A stretch of 64,000 nucleotides of DNA from contig JAREIK010001718.1 in assembly GCA_029783825.1 (NCBI GenBank), positions 286,935-350,934 of the forward strand. Reading direction: 5' to 3'. The position numbers and the translations under genes were made by a program. Below, piece by piece: positions 10,746 to 21,780 of this stretch. Within the stretch, counting starts at the first letter, position 1. Every line of letters starts with the position of its first letter. This DNA comes from Sapria himalayana (lineage: Eukaryota > Streptophyta > Magnoliopsida > Malpighiales > Rafflesiaceae). The notes under the pieces were generated by a model. It worked only from the letters and a program-made list of their open reading frames with translations. It was not told where the DNA came from and searched no databases.

Positions 10746-11575
10746 AAATTGATATTTTTAGTCTTTCAAAAATATGAATTATTATTTAGAAACATAATAA
10801 TATTTGAGAATCTTATTACTTTTTAGTAAATCAAATTACATCTAATTTAATTAATTATCATTCAAGTATAAAAATATGAATTATATTATATTTTTTAATG
10901 GAAAATAATAATATTTGAGAATATATATATATATAGACTATGAAAATTACTCTTAGTAAAATAGAAACATAAGCAAATAATAATAAATTGGTATGTCAAA
11001 AATAAAAATACATTTAGAAAAATGTTGATATCTTAACATATGTTATTTTCATGAAACATCTACATAATTTATCTTTTGTACCTAAATAGTCTTTCAAAAG
11101 CAAAATAAACTTGCAAAAAATATATATGTTATTTGGAAATAGCATTTTCTCTCAATTTTGGTATTATCATTGGTTAGAATTAAATTTGTTTTTGAATCAT
11201 CTATATTTATTGTATTGATCATTATTAGTGGAAAAAGATGTGCCTCATTAGGATTTTATCTATGTGATGGAATTAGTTTTCATTGGTCTTCCCATTTGGA
11301 TTATTTGAAGGCAATTCTTCCTACTAGAGGTTGCAAAAATTTTGATTTTTTGATTGAACTCTAGAAAAAATAAAGAGTGTGTAGTGTTCAAAATGAAATT
11401 ATTAGAAAACAATTAAAATAACTCCTATAAATAATTAAATAAGTGAGAATAATTTGATGTGGTTTGGTCATGTCCAATGTAGATCTTCTAATACATCGAT
11501 TATGAAGTATGATACTATTTGAGCGGAGAAAGGAATAAAACTAGAGGTAGGTCTTGGAAGTAGGTAAAAATTTTA
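10746..11575 (+). repeat. X unit, copy A (LINE-like tail)
   Basis: First of three diverged direct copies. It encodes ISENNLMWFGHVQCRSS near 11440-11490, very like the MRENRLRWFGHVQRRP signature near the C terminus of plant LINE-type reverse transcriptase relatives. It is preceded by a KIKSV-TIKITPINN trace that fits the usual KIRN-IAPIEDK. The rest is AT-rich without motifs. Copies B and C follow at 12447 and 13512. Confidence 0.6.
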
Positions 11576-12168
11576 AACTAGGATGAATCGACTTATATGA
11601 AAATAGTTCTTAGGATTCTCATGTATGTAAAGAGTGTTCCATGATGTTATATATTTTTTTCAGAGATTAAGAGTATATCTAGGTAGAGGTATATTCAGTT
11701 TTTAGTTGGACTATAATGATTATAGAGAAAAGATTTTATTTTGGTTTTATATTTTTTTGATAATAATTTTATCTCTTGGAAAAGTAATTGATAAACTGGT
11801 ATTTCTAGAATTAGTGCAGAGAAAAAGTAGAAGGCTATCACATTGATTAATTATGAGCATCAGTGAATTTCTAAATTAGTTACTTTTGGATGAGCTAAGC
11901 ATATCGGTTTAGAGATTGATGATGTTTAATTGTGATAACTAGCAACTCAATATATTACTACGAATCTAATATTTTAAGTAATCAAAATATATTATTATTG
12001 ATTACTATTTCATATGAGAAAATATTTATGATGGTTCAATAGTTATCACTATGTGTTTCTAGTGAGTATATTGCAAACTATTTCATGAAAACATATGAAA
12101 TATCACAAATGTCTGTTTCTTTTTCAAGATAAGTATTTGTAACATGTATGTATCAACTTAAAGGAGGG
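11576..12168 (+). pseudogene. copia A RNase H remnant
   Basis: STYMKIVLRILMYVKSVP (about 11590-11645), VEVYSVFSW (about 11680), LLEK for the WRSKKQ region, then FNCDN (about 11925-11940) for LHCDN, and SKYIIIDYYFI-ENIYDG (about 11980-12035) for TKHIEIDCHFIREKI. This covers the RNase H domain to its end. The first part repeats sequence also present at 10550-10745 and 13205-13500. Confidence 0.65.
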
Positions 12169-12445
12169 TGTTTAGTTTAATATTGTTTGTTTGTTTGTTA
12201 TATCAATTTTTTGTTTTAGTTTGCATGAGAGCATACGACATAAAGGTTGCTCCAACTTGTGTGTGTGTCAACGCGCACGTGCGTGCATGCGTGCGTGTGT
12301 GTATTTTATTTTTAGTTTTGAGAAAATAATAGAAATCATAAATATTTTTGTTTTCCTTTCCTCTTATGTCTCACTCTTTTTTTCTGAAAACCCTAGTCGG
12401 TGGAAATCCTAATTGCTCGAAATTCTTAGACTGAACACTCACCAA
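12160..12445 (+). repeat. copia A polypurine tract and 3' LTR
   Basis: AAAGGAGGG ends at 12168 and is followed by TGTTTAGTTTAATATTG, a typical polypurine tract/LTR junction. The LTR contains a GT/GC-alternating microsatellite (about 12263-12302) and AAACCCTAG near 12388. Its right edge is placed only roughly, where X copy B begins. Confidence 0.5.
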
Positions 12446-12446
12446 G

Positions 12447-13205
12447 CTAGTACTAAAATCTTATTAATTTTTGGTAAATCATATTACATTTAATTTAATT
12501 AATTATCATTCATGTATAAAAATATAAATTATATTATTTTTCATCATGAGAATAAATTAACTTGATAATATATATAGGATATTAAAAATACTCTTATTAA
12601 AAGAGAAATAGAAGCATATAACAAATTACTATGTCAAGAATAATAATACATAAAGAAAAATGTTGATATTTTAACATATGTTATTTTCATAAAAAATCAA
12701 TATAAAATATTTTCTCTACTTGAATAGTCACTTAAAAGTAAAGCAAACTTGTAAATATATATTTGTTATTTGGAAATAGTATTTTCACACAGCTTTTATA
12801 TTATCATTGATTAGAATTAACTATTTTTTTAATCATCTATACTTATCGCATTGATCATTAAAATTGACATTAAATGATGTGTCTCGCTAAGATTTTATTT
12901 GGATTGAATTAGTTGTCATTGGTCTTCCTTTTTGTATTATTTGAAGTTAGTTCACCCTACTAGAAGCTACAATAATTTTTATTTTTTGATTGAATTCCAA
13001 GAAAAATAAAGATTATGTATTGTTCAAAATAAAATTATTAGGAAAAAAAATAAAATAACTTTTATTGATGATTAGATAAAAGAGAATCATTTGATATAGT
13101 TTGGTCACGTCCAATGCAGATCTTCTAGTATATCGATTAGGAAGTGTGGTACTATTCAAGTGAAGAAATAAAAAATTAGGTAGGTTTAAGATAAATTAGG
13201 TAGAA
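12447..13205 (+). repeat. X unit, copy B
   Basis: Direct repeat of 10790-11575 throughout. The LINE-like signature survives as FGHVQCRSSSISIRK near 13100-13145, slightly less decayed at its end than in copy A. It is followed at 13205-13505 by a second copy of the RNase H approach segment (ECSMMFDFVW region). Confidence 0.6.
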
Positions 13206-13511
13206 ATTTTAAACTAGGTGAACTAACTTATGAAAGTAGTTCTTATGATTCCCATGTATGTAAAGAATGCTCTATGATGTTTGATTTTGTTTGGATAGAA
13301 GCAAACTCATTTATTAGTTTGATTTCAATGATTACAGAGAGAAGATATGTCATTTGATTTTAACTTTGAAGCATGGTACTATTTTATATCTTGTTAAAGA
13401 TTTTTTTGGTAAACTTGTATTTCTAGAACTAGTGCACAAGCAAAATAGAAAGCTATTACATTGGTTAATTGCTAACTCTAGCGAATCAGTCACTTACCAA
13501 GCCAAGTTGCA
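13206..13511 (+). pseudogene. Duplicated copia RNase H segment
   Basis: Second copy of the segment found at 10550-10745 and 11576-11870. TGTATGTAAAGAATGCTC and the GATTACAGAGAGAAGAT stretch recur in the same order. The 65-codon open frame at 13354-13551 lies across this segment and is not a gene. Confidence 0.5.
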
Positions 13512-14270
13512 ATGTTACTATTTTCTAGCATATTATATTATATTAATTTAATTTAATATCATTCAAGTATAAAAATATGAATTATATTATTTTTCATTAT
13601 GAAAATAATATAACGTGAAAATATATATTATTTTCATGAAACATAAGCATATAACAACAAATCTGTATGTCAAGAATAAAAAAGTCGGTATCTTAACATA
13701 TTATCTTGAAAATTGAAACAACTACATACCATATCTCATATACTTGAATAGTCTTTGAAAATAAAAGCAAACGGGTATGTATATATATATATATATATGT
13801 TTTTTTTGGAAATAAAATTTTCTCTCTGCTTCAATATTATCATTGATCAGAATTAAATATTATTTTAATAATCTATACTTATTGCATAGAACATTAATAT
13901 TTGTTCCAAAAGATGTGCCTCACTAGGATTTCATCTATCTGATTGAATTTGTTTTCATTAGTCTTCACTTTCAGATTATTTGAAGTTGCTTCAACCTATT
14001 AGAAGCTATAATAATCTTGATTTTTTTGATTGAACTCTAGGAAAAAAAATAATGTGTAGTTTTCAAAATTAAATTTAAAAAAAAATTAAAATAACTCTTA
14101 TTGATTTTAAGATAAGGGAGAATTGTGTGATGTGATTTGATTAAGTTCAATGCATATTTCCTAGCACACTGGTTATGTAGTGTAAGATTATTCGAGTAGA
14201 GAATGAAACATAATTAGAGGTTTGAGTAAAAATTATAAATTAGGGATTAATAACTAAAGGTTTTAGAGTA
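13512..14270 (+). repeat. X unit, copy C
   Basis: Third and most decayed direct copy. The signature is barely visible near 14110-14160 (ENCVM-FD-VQC). An (AT) tract interrupts it at about 13778-13799. Spacing from copy B is about 1.07 kb. Confidence 0.55.
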
Positions 14271-16189
14271 AATAATATTTTTAACAAACTTGATTATAAA
14301 AATAAGATTTATATAGTTGACTTCAATTAATAATGATAAAATTTGGTTGATGATGATTATAATGTTGTTTTTTTTTTCAAATGGTGATATTGGGACAATC
14401 ATCTCTTTTTATGCAATTGTTTCACATCCTTGACACATTATATGGTTAGGAAGCAACTCAACTCATCCACCTCCTAATGTTGCTCGTTCAACTTGGCATA
14501 ACTCATTCCACTATTTCTTTGCTACTTACAAAAAATGATTTTTGTTTTGTTTTTTTTTTTTTGCCCAATTAAAGAGTATTTATTAAAAACATAACAATTT
14601 CAAAGTTTGTAAAAGTAATTATGTAAAATAAATGAATTATTATCTAGAAATAAAATATAAGTAATAAATGTATACATTTTCTTGATATAATCTCGACAAC
14701 CTTATTATAAATTTTGTAAATTAGACAATATTAAGATAAAACATTATCAATGAAAAATATATAATTTGAGCATAAAAAAATATTTTAAATAAAAAAATAC
14801 TTTTACATTTATTTAATATATTTTAGATAATGTGGTTGGATCACCATTAGTAATGTTTAATCTCTTGGCTTTGTTGGCTATTTATTTATTATGAGTAGTA
14901 TATTACATCATGTTCCAGTTGGGGAAAGAAAATGAGAGCTTTAACAAATATGTTTTTTATTATTCTAGAATATTGAAATACTCATTATTAGTATAAAAAA
15001 AATTCTTTAAGAATAAAAATTAATTTCACTTCATTGTGTTGTTATTATTAATGTTGAACTGTATTCTTTTCTTGGGTTGGGTTACTACTACAAAAGTTAT
15101 AGTAAAAGGCTAAGCTAAGTTCATCACACACTTTTTGGTGTGTTTTTTATTTTTTAAAATAATTTTCTCACTAAACTAGATTATTTTTTGTTTGTTTCAT
15201 TTCTTAATTTTTTGAGTTTTTAAGACTTTATCTAAAATATTAAGTCTTGGTTTATTTTCACTTATTTTATTTGTTTATTTTATTGATTGAGAGCATGCAA
15301 CTTGTTCATTGTGTCACATTAGATTAGGCATATCTACATCAACTATATATTTTTCTCACAATCTTATTCCAGATTGTTGGGTGGATGGATATAGGTGTTA
15401 ATACCTTTGACACATAATTGTATTTTTTTTTTTTTTTGCTTCTTTTATAGAGACTATAATCTTTGTTATTATCGTGACTAATTTGATATTATTGTTCGAG
15501 CCAAGAGACATGATAATTTTAATGTTAATAATTTTCTTGACACGTATTTTATGTGTAATGAAGTTTTATCATAATTTAATTTCAATCAGTTAATTTGTAA
15601 AATAATAATATTGTAATATTATTTTTTTTCTGGTATTTTTATGCACGATTGCCTAACCAAACAAATGACTTCCATGAGACTGAGCGAGACAAATTATGTC
15701 TTATTCTTGACTCATAGAAGTCCTTCTAAGTATTTGTCTATTTTTCATCGACTAGTGTTTCATTTTTGGCTAGGAGGTCAGGACATATTCAATAAAGTAT
15801 TGGACATTACATTTTGAGTTATGATATACTTTATAAGATTAACAAAAAATGTACATATTTTTTAGGGGACAAATCCAATAGTTGTTAGATATTTGTCCAT
15901 AGTCATTGGACAAAATCCAACGGCTTACGAATTAGTTAAAATATATATTTTTTTATCGTATTTTCATTAAGACAATGACAAAGTATAAATATGTCATTTA
16001 TATAAACTTTCTCATTAAAAATTTATATATTTTTTATTTTTTTAAGGTAGAATTTTTACAGCCATCAGGTTTCTGCCATGGAGTTGCTTGGACCGAATGC
16101 AATTTGATGGAAAATGATAGGCTGGTCTACAAGGATGAACTTGCAAATTAATAAAAGTGGATATTTTAAAAATGGTTGTTTTTTAAAAA
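14271..16189. other. AT-rich spacer, no gene seen
   Basis: Low-complexity AT-rich sequence with several T tracts (14549-14562, 15422-15437). No open frame, transposon motif or structured repeat could be supported. Confidence 0.6.
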
Positions 16190-16400
16190 AATTGGCTGTA
16201 GCATGGGTCATGAAGGCATGCCAGGCATGACATAAGGCTTATGAGGCATGCATGGGCTCAGCATCACACGAAGCACGACACAGGCTAAAATGATTATGGC
16301 CTATGCATGATTTTGGATCGTGCTATGTTGGGTTTGGAATTGCTGAATCGGATCATTCCTCATGCAGCAGTGAGCCATCCCGACCCGCCCAACACCTCTA
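16190..16400. mobile_element. hAT MITE fragment
   Basis: Ends with CCCGCCCAACACCTCTA at 16384-16400, the family terminus, and is rich in GGCATGCC and GACACGG-like words as in other hAT ends. No left terminus or matching 8-bp target duplication was found, so it is probably truncated. Confidence 0.55.
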
Positions 16401-17220
16401 GTCAACATTCAAGCTACCTAACTTGGCCGCGGCCCCAGGGCTCCATGCCCACCTGGGCTTCGGGCTCTCTGTTTCATGCGGGATGCACCAAATTAAGGAG
16501 CCAACCACCCCGCCACCATCACAACACACACGCACACACACACGCACACACACACGCACACGCGGGCATATAATCAACCGTGCAGCATATGAAATTATGA
16601 AACAAAAAAAAGGTTAAAATATTAAAAAAAATTCTCGGGATGGGGGCGGCGGCGCGGGCCGGGATTTGCCGGAAAATAAACACCCAAAAGTTAAACCAGC
16701 GGGGTTTTTGGGGATGGGGGGGGGGGGGGCTGCCTGGCGCCACGCGGCAATGTAGTGTTCATGGTGCTGACCACTGTATATTTATTGATGTCTGTCAGTC
16801 TAACAAAGGCCAATCTTTACAATTCAAAGTTTCAACTTGATCACATAATTTATCGGCTAGTTACGGTGCCTGATCTTGAAGAATCATCTGAGCATATTCT
16901 CAATCCTTTAACCATGAAAAAATTTTTACGGCCACCGGCCGCGGTTTTGCCCGCTAGCCTGGTGGTAAATTTCGCGGTCGCGTGGGGGGCGTGTCCCGGC
17001 GGCGCGCTGGGCGTCGCGGGGACCGGCAAATCGCGCGCCATTTTAGATATCGTTAGAAAAATGGATTCATGTGATTCTCACCAATTAAATATGCCTGAAT
17101 TTTTTTTATTATTTTGGGGCAAGATGATGTGGCAACAGACATCTGGGTATTATAGTGGCTCATGCTTGTTTAATGGGCTACCCCATTATTTACTCCTAGA
17201 TGACAATGGGATTTGAAAAG
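16401..17220. other. Anomalous GC- and CpG-rich block
   Basis: Sharp change of composition. GC-rich patches lie at about 16429-16475, 16634-16680, 16695-16748 (with a G run of about 14) and 16926-17042, separated by ordinary DNA. The last patch is dense in intact CpG, unlike the CpG-poor surroundings. Overlapping frames on both strands (up to 153 codons) look compositional. One frame contains GVAGTGKS, a Walker A-like string, with no supporting ATPase motifs. Foreign DNA, a captured fragment or poor consensus sequence are all possible. Confidence 0.5.
16524..16565. repeat. ACAC/ACGC microsatellite
   Basis: About 42 bp of alternating purine-pyrimidine CACA and CGCA units. It produces the His-Thr repeats in several spurious frames. 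Confidence 0.9.
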
Positions 17221-17221
17221 A

Positions 17222-17800
17222 TCAAAACTTATAAGCTTCCCAAAACTTATCATAAATACTTTTGTCAATATTCACAACATGATAAAGTTATCTAATTCAC
17301 AGAGTTCTTAAATCTATTTCTAGACTTCACTATTTTAAGAATCAAAATAACTATTAACAAGAGTATACAAATATTAATTACTTCATAAATAAGGGTAATA
17401 GAATTTTTGGTAATGATCGCATATTTTATTTTATAAGCCATTGCAAAATAGTTGCATCATATTGGTCTCATTCAATATACTCAAGTGTGTCAGTACTAAA
17501 AAGTTAGAATTTCACCATTTATCATAGTCAAGATAGAGCTATTGAAATCTAGTGTTATATTCTTACTAATAAGTTGTCCCGTTCCATCTAGATTGTGAAT
17601 AAAAAACTTTTATTACATAAGAGTTGATGATTTGATCTTTTGTGTGTAAGCTAATTTCTATGCACAAAAGCATCTGCAATTTTAAAAATTTAGCTCATTA
17701 TAAAATTGTTAATTCTAATAACAAAAATATGTAAATCAAGAAAATAATCATAAATAACTTTTAGCATAAATTAGTTCCAATAATAATTTGATGGCCAATA
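17222..17800 (-). repeat. Dispersed repeat, inverted partner of 26.8-27.3 kb
   Basis: Read on the minus strand, this segment aligns with plus-strand 26800-27320 for several hundred bases (shared GTTAATAGTTATTTTGATTC, TAGTCTTGACTATG-like and GTATATTGAATG words). Low complexity alone does not explain it. It is probably a piece of an LTR or other transposon; I could not assign the family. Confidence 0.55.
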
Positions 17801-17825
17801 TTGTTTAGCAAACAATGAGGATGAT

Positions 17826-18290
17826 GTGGAATATAATTTCACTAGAAAACTAGATGAAGAAGGAATTGAAGAAGGAAGTGAAGAAAAAGAAACGAAGAAA
17901 TATGGACATGATGTTCAAAACAAGGTGAGCATAAAAATCATTGGCACATATGTATTAGTTAGTGTCTTGATTAAGCATCTTTTCTATATATCAAATGAAT
18001 GTGAATGATATCTAAATCCTAAAACTAATTTGTCATTTTCTTCTACCATGTCATTTGGATGACACATAGAAAATGAACAAGAAGCTCAACCTTACTCAGC
18101 AAATATACACTATGCTCTCTCTATTGCCCAATTTGTTGCTGTAATTTCAAACCATTATGTGATCAATTTTTTTCTTTATATTCCCCAAAAATTTGGTGAT
18201 GGAGTGATCATGCCACATGAGACAAACTTGCATAATATTGTTACATATGCAGCTTCATTGTTAGATACTATATGTGAGTAGGTGATAGAA
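17826..18290 (+). pseudogene. Possible VAN3-binding/FORKED-like (DUF828) fragment
   Basis: An open stretch at 17826-17924 encodes an acidic-basic segment (KLDEEGIEEGSEEKETKK) and ends at AAG|GTGAGC, a good splice donor. After 145 bp an ACATAG acceptor precedes QEAQPYSANIHYALSIAQF (18078-18140), then TNLHNIVTYAASLLDTICE (about 18220-18280). The KKKEE-x-NAQLHAALSVAGVAA pattern followed by a TDMAVASAATLVAAQCVE pattern is typical of the DUF828 domain of VAN3-binding (FORKED) proteins, which act in auxin-dependent vein patterning. The second exon needs a 2-base phase shift and stops follow, so it would be a relic. Family assignment is by eye and could be chance. Confidence 0.35.
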
Positions 18291-18509
18291 TTGTGTAGGG
18301 AGACATAATTATCTTTTAAGGTGGAGAGAAACCATTATTTTATTTTTGATAATGTTAAATATAGAAAAGTTTTTTAAAGGGTAAACTTGTATTTTGAATT
18401 ATTTTATATCTTCACCATTTTGGGTAATTATTTATCCCAACTTGTTTTTTTTGATAATATTCATTTTAGAAAACACTAGGTACCTAAGTATACAAGTTAT
18501 TTTTTATCT
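18291..18509. other. Spacer, no feature
   Basis: AT-rich DNA between the possible gene relic and the hAT MITE; nothing recognisable. Confidence 0.5.
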
Positions 18510-18517
18510 TCTATACT

Positions 18518-18955
18518 TATAATTGTCAACTGGGCTGAGCAGGTTGGGCATGACACGAGGCACACCATGACTTTGTCGTGCCAAGCATAACACATGCCAG
18601 TTCAGAGTTGTGCTTGGATATGCCGTAGGCCAGCACGTGGCATGGCTCAGGCCATGCCAAGCCAGAGTTTATGGCATGGAAGGCATGGCATGGCATGATA
18701 GCCAATATCATCTCACATAGCCAAATTGGCTAGCCTAGCCTCGATCTAGGCTAGCCTAGTCTGAGCTAAGCTAGCATGGACTAAACCAAGGCTAGCCTAG
18801 AATGAACAATGTTAGCTTAGGCATGCCTGACTCAACCTGACCCGGTATGACACAGCCCATGATAAATATTGTGTTGTGTAGGGCACGACATAGTGTACCA
18901 GATAGGACTAAAAAATGAGTTGTACCAGTATGACACGACCCAATTGGCACATCTA
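18518..18955. mobile_element. hAT MITE, 438 bp, with target duplication
   Basis: Termini TATAATTGTCAACTGGGC and, inverted, TAGATGTGCCAATTGGGT. The flanks TCTATACT (18510-18517) and TCTAAACT (18956-18963) match at 7 of 8 positions, the hAT target-site length. The interior carries GGCATGGCATGG and CTAGCCTAG words and no coding capacity. It is the same size class as the 433-bp element at 55142. Confidence 0.8.
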
Positions 18956-18994
18956 TCTAAACTTAGTCTGACCCAAGTAGCTGCTCCTCTGTTC

Positions 18995-19755
18995 TTCAAT
19001 AATTTTTTTTCTTCATACTTTTTCTTTCATTCTTTATTCAACTCAATGAAAACAAGTGTAAATGTAAGATAATTTCTACCTCTAGCAAACATGTGATCCT
19101 ATTTAGCTAGGTGTATGTTGTTATAATTGACTATTTTTGTTCATGCAATATATATATATATATATGGTTTTTGTGAAAATGAAAATTCAAAAATTTAATG
19201 AGTAATGATATTATTGTCAAAAATTAAATTTATGTGGTTTAAAATTATAAATTTGAAAAAAAGTAGTAATATATCGGAATTTTATGTCATCTAATGAATA
19301 TACTCATCAATAAGTAATTTAAGTTGAAAATGTGTTGATTTCATGAGTGTAATATGCATTAACATTATGTGATTTGAAATTTGGATATATGTGCATTCCA
19401 ATAATTGTGTATATATACCTATTTTGTGTTGATTAATGTCGCACATATATATTTACCTATATTGTAACAGGTTGGGAATCTCAAAAGTATTTATGATTTA
19501 TAAAAAATCTGTTGTAATATTTATTTTGTGATGCAGAGAGATAAATGTATGTTTTCTCTAATTACTTGTTTTTTTCAATAAAAAAGAATAAGAGTTATTT
19601 TTTGGACCAAAGAAAAAGATAGCAATAGCTGCTTGACAACATCACAATAATACTAACATCAATGCAGCATAACACTACCATTGATCACACAGGCACAATA
19701 CCTCTTCTATTTCAATGTCACAACACATGCTACTACTGCAATGCTATAACTGTTG
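18995..19755 (+). repeat. Dispersed repeat R, copy 1
   Basis: Aligns with 39600-40205 over about 600 bp in the same orientation (shared AAGTAATTTAAGTTGAAAA, GTGTAATATGCATTAACA and TTGGACCAAAGAAAAA words). The first 160 bp match 39378-39545 only in reverse complement. No ends or coding motifs identify the element type. An (AT) tract at 19147-19166 separates the two parts. Confidence 0.7.
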
Positions 19756-20406
19756 TTGCATGGACCACACTATGTGCTACCTTTCAACAATGTAGAGAAG
19801 ATAAAGTGTAAGTTTTCAATGTTTATTTTTTTGGAAGTTCAAAGAATACAAGTTCAAATTTCAAATATTTAACATTAGCATAAAATTTATGATGTGCGAA
19901 TAATTGTAATTGGATGCAAATTTGCATATGTTCTCATGCACACACTAGATCCTTAGAGATTCCATTTCATTATTCAAGAAAGTTACTTTTTCATAAATGA
20001 TATTGTAGTAGTATACAACATGAACAATTAGCACTATGAGTATTTTTCTTTCATTTTTTTATTTTCTTAACAAAGCTTTTTTTTAGAATGAATGTGAATA
20101 CTTACTAATTACTAGAATGATTTGGAATTCAACATAAATTTATGTGTGTGTGCGCGTGTGTACACTTGAGGATATTCATAGAAAATTTAGGTGGGTGTTC
20201 AAACTTGGGGGAACTAAGCATTTGATAATGTGAACCAAATTTAACTATACACAAGGAAAACTAACCTTTGGCAAGCTGTATCCATTGTATGAATCATTGA
20301 TAAACAAACTTATATACAATATTGTAACAGAAGCCTAGGGGACTACACATCTTCATTGTTTAGGATCTTTCTTAATTTTATTGGAGCTTGCAGTCCATCA
20401 TCTATC
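19756..20406. other. Spacer, no gene seen
   Basis: Contains a short TG/CG-alternating tract near 20142-20162. No gene or transposon motif could be supported. Confidence 0.5.
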
Positions 20407-20414
20407 CATCATAA

Positions 20415-20890
20415 GTAGGGGTGTAAACGAGTTGAGTCGAGTCGACACAGTGCCAAGCTCGAATTTGATTTGAATTTGATCGAGCTTATTTTTATATGTT
20501 CAAAACTTGCCTCATTTAAAAGTTGAGCTACTAGAACTCACCTTGACAAAGCTCAAATCAAAAATAAAATAATTATACTCAAACATGACTCAAGCTCAAC
20601 TTGAAATTGAGTTGAGCTCCAATCGATTAAGTTCAAATGAATTTGAACTTAATAACAATAAATTATCAATCAATATTTTTTCATAAATTAAATATTAATA
20701 AAATCCTAAAAGCTTGATTAAGTTCACGAGCAACTCAAGTCAAGTATTTTGATACTTGAACTCGACTCGACAAGCTACTTGACCTACTAAGCTTGAGTTC
20801 GCCTTGATTAATTACAAGTTGAATTCGAGCATTCTCAACATCAAGCTCGAGTAGCTCACAAGTAGCTTGACTCATTTACATCTATCTCTA
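20415..20890. mobile_element. hAT MITE of the GGGGTGTAAACGAG type, 476 bp
   Basis: Left end TAGGGGTGTAAACGAGTTGA. The right end, inverted, is TAGAGATAGATGTAAATGAG, the same terminus with a 4-base insertion. The flanks ATCATAAG (20407-20414) and ATCATAAT (20891-20898) match at 7 of 8 bases. The interior is filled with CTCGAG, GAGCTC and TTGAGC words in both orientations and has no coding sequence. Same family as 55680-56236. Confidence 0.8.
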
Positions 20891-20898
20891 ATCATAAT

Positions 20899-21537
20899 GC
20901 ATGAAAACTCTTTTCTATGTCATACTCTTTGATATATACGTTAATTAATTGGAAAAATAATGCAAGGATTTATCATGTGAATGTAATAATAGGAATGATG
21001 GAGAAGGAAAGAAGGAACCCCTTTTCTATCCCTTTCTTGCTTAATATATAATGTGCCTTGAAATGATTAATTTTCAAGAATTTCATGTATCATCTAATTC
21101 ATTAACACTTAACACTTAAATTTTTTTAGAAATGGTAAAATATTTATTGTGTCATACATTTTCATTGATAGCACAATGGATTGTAAGAATATCCAAAAGT
21201 ACATTAGATATTCAATAAAGAAGAAATTGTATTGGCAGTGCTTTCTGATTTGTGTCACCCTGATTAGCTTCTATGCATATTACACATATGAGTATTTTAA
21301 TATGGTTTAAATAATGCATATCATAAATTAGATGCCTTCACATGGATTCAATACCATTTAAAGGAGATACACACCCTTAATAAAAATTAAATCCTTTTCG
21401 AGGGGTCAAGTGACCTTAATAAAGATTAAATGCCCATAAAAGGGGTCAAGTTTCTTTATAGTGGTTAAGTTTCATTATTACTTATGGGTATGTTAGTTAA
21501 AGATAGTTTTAGTTCCATTGATATCTCATTTTCATAT
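20899..21537. other. Spacer, no gene seen
   Basis: AT-rich. A short imperfect repeat of an AAGGGGTCAAGT word lies at about 21400-21455. Nothing else recognised. Confidence 0.5.
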
Positions 21538-21780
21538 GGCTAGCTATACAAAAAAAAAATGTGTATTAGATGAGGCATATTTTTACAAGTTCTAAGCAAG
21601 ATATCTCATATTTAGCAACATATTTTTCCAAGTAAATGATGGAAATCACTTCATATTTTCTATGGCTAATTTTTTTATGGCTAGCCATAGAATGAAGTAC
21701 AATTTACTAGATGAGGCATATTTTTCCATGTAAATCATGGAAATCACTTCATATTTAAGCAACATATCTCATATTCATTT
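21538..21780 (+). repeat. Imperfect tandem duplication, period about 150 bp
   Basis: GGCTAGCTATA/GGCTAGCCATA, TAGATGAGGCATATTTTT and ATGGAAATCACTTCATATT recur in order in two copies. The second is about 65 bp shorter internally. Confidence 0.6.

Larger units (their letters stand above)
2746..12445 (+). mobile_element. Ty1-copia retrotransposon A, split by copia B
   Basis: A decayed plus-strand copia element in two blocks, 2746-4543 and 8736-12445. The order is PBS-like site, gag with zinc knuckle, protease, integrase (broken at 4543), integrase resuming at 8737, hinge, reverse transcriptase, RNase H, polypurine tract and LTR. The integrase reading runs into copia B at the conserved TSCAST segment and picks up beyond it with QNKIVEKNN, matching the PQQNGVAERKN that normally follows. 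This shows that copia B landed in an existing copia A. RNase H is further disturbed by tandem repeats at 10.5-13.5 kb. Nothing can be intact. Confidence 0.75.

Noticed and set aside
16307..16743. Four overlapping frames with His-Thr or Cys-Val repeats
   Set aside because: Produced by the CA/CG microsatellite and GC-rich blocks; no domain.
16926..17060. Walker A-like GVAGTGKS as an ATPase
   Set aside because: A single eight-residue match in a GC-rich patch, without Walker B or flanking motifs.
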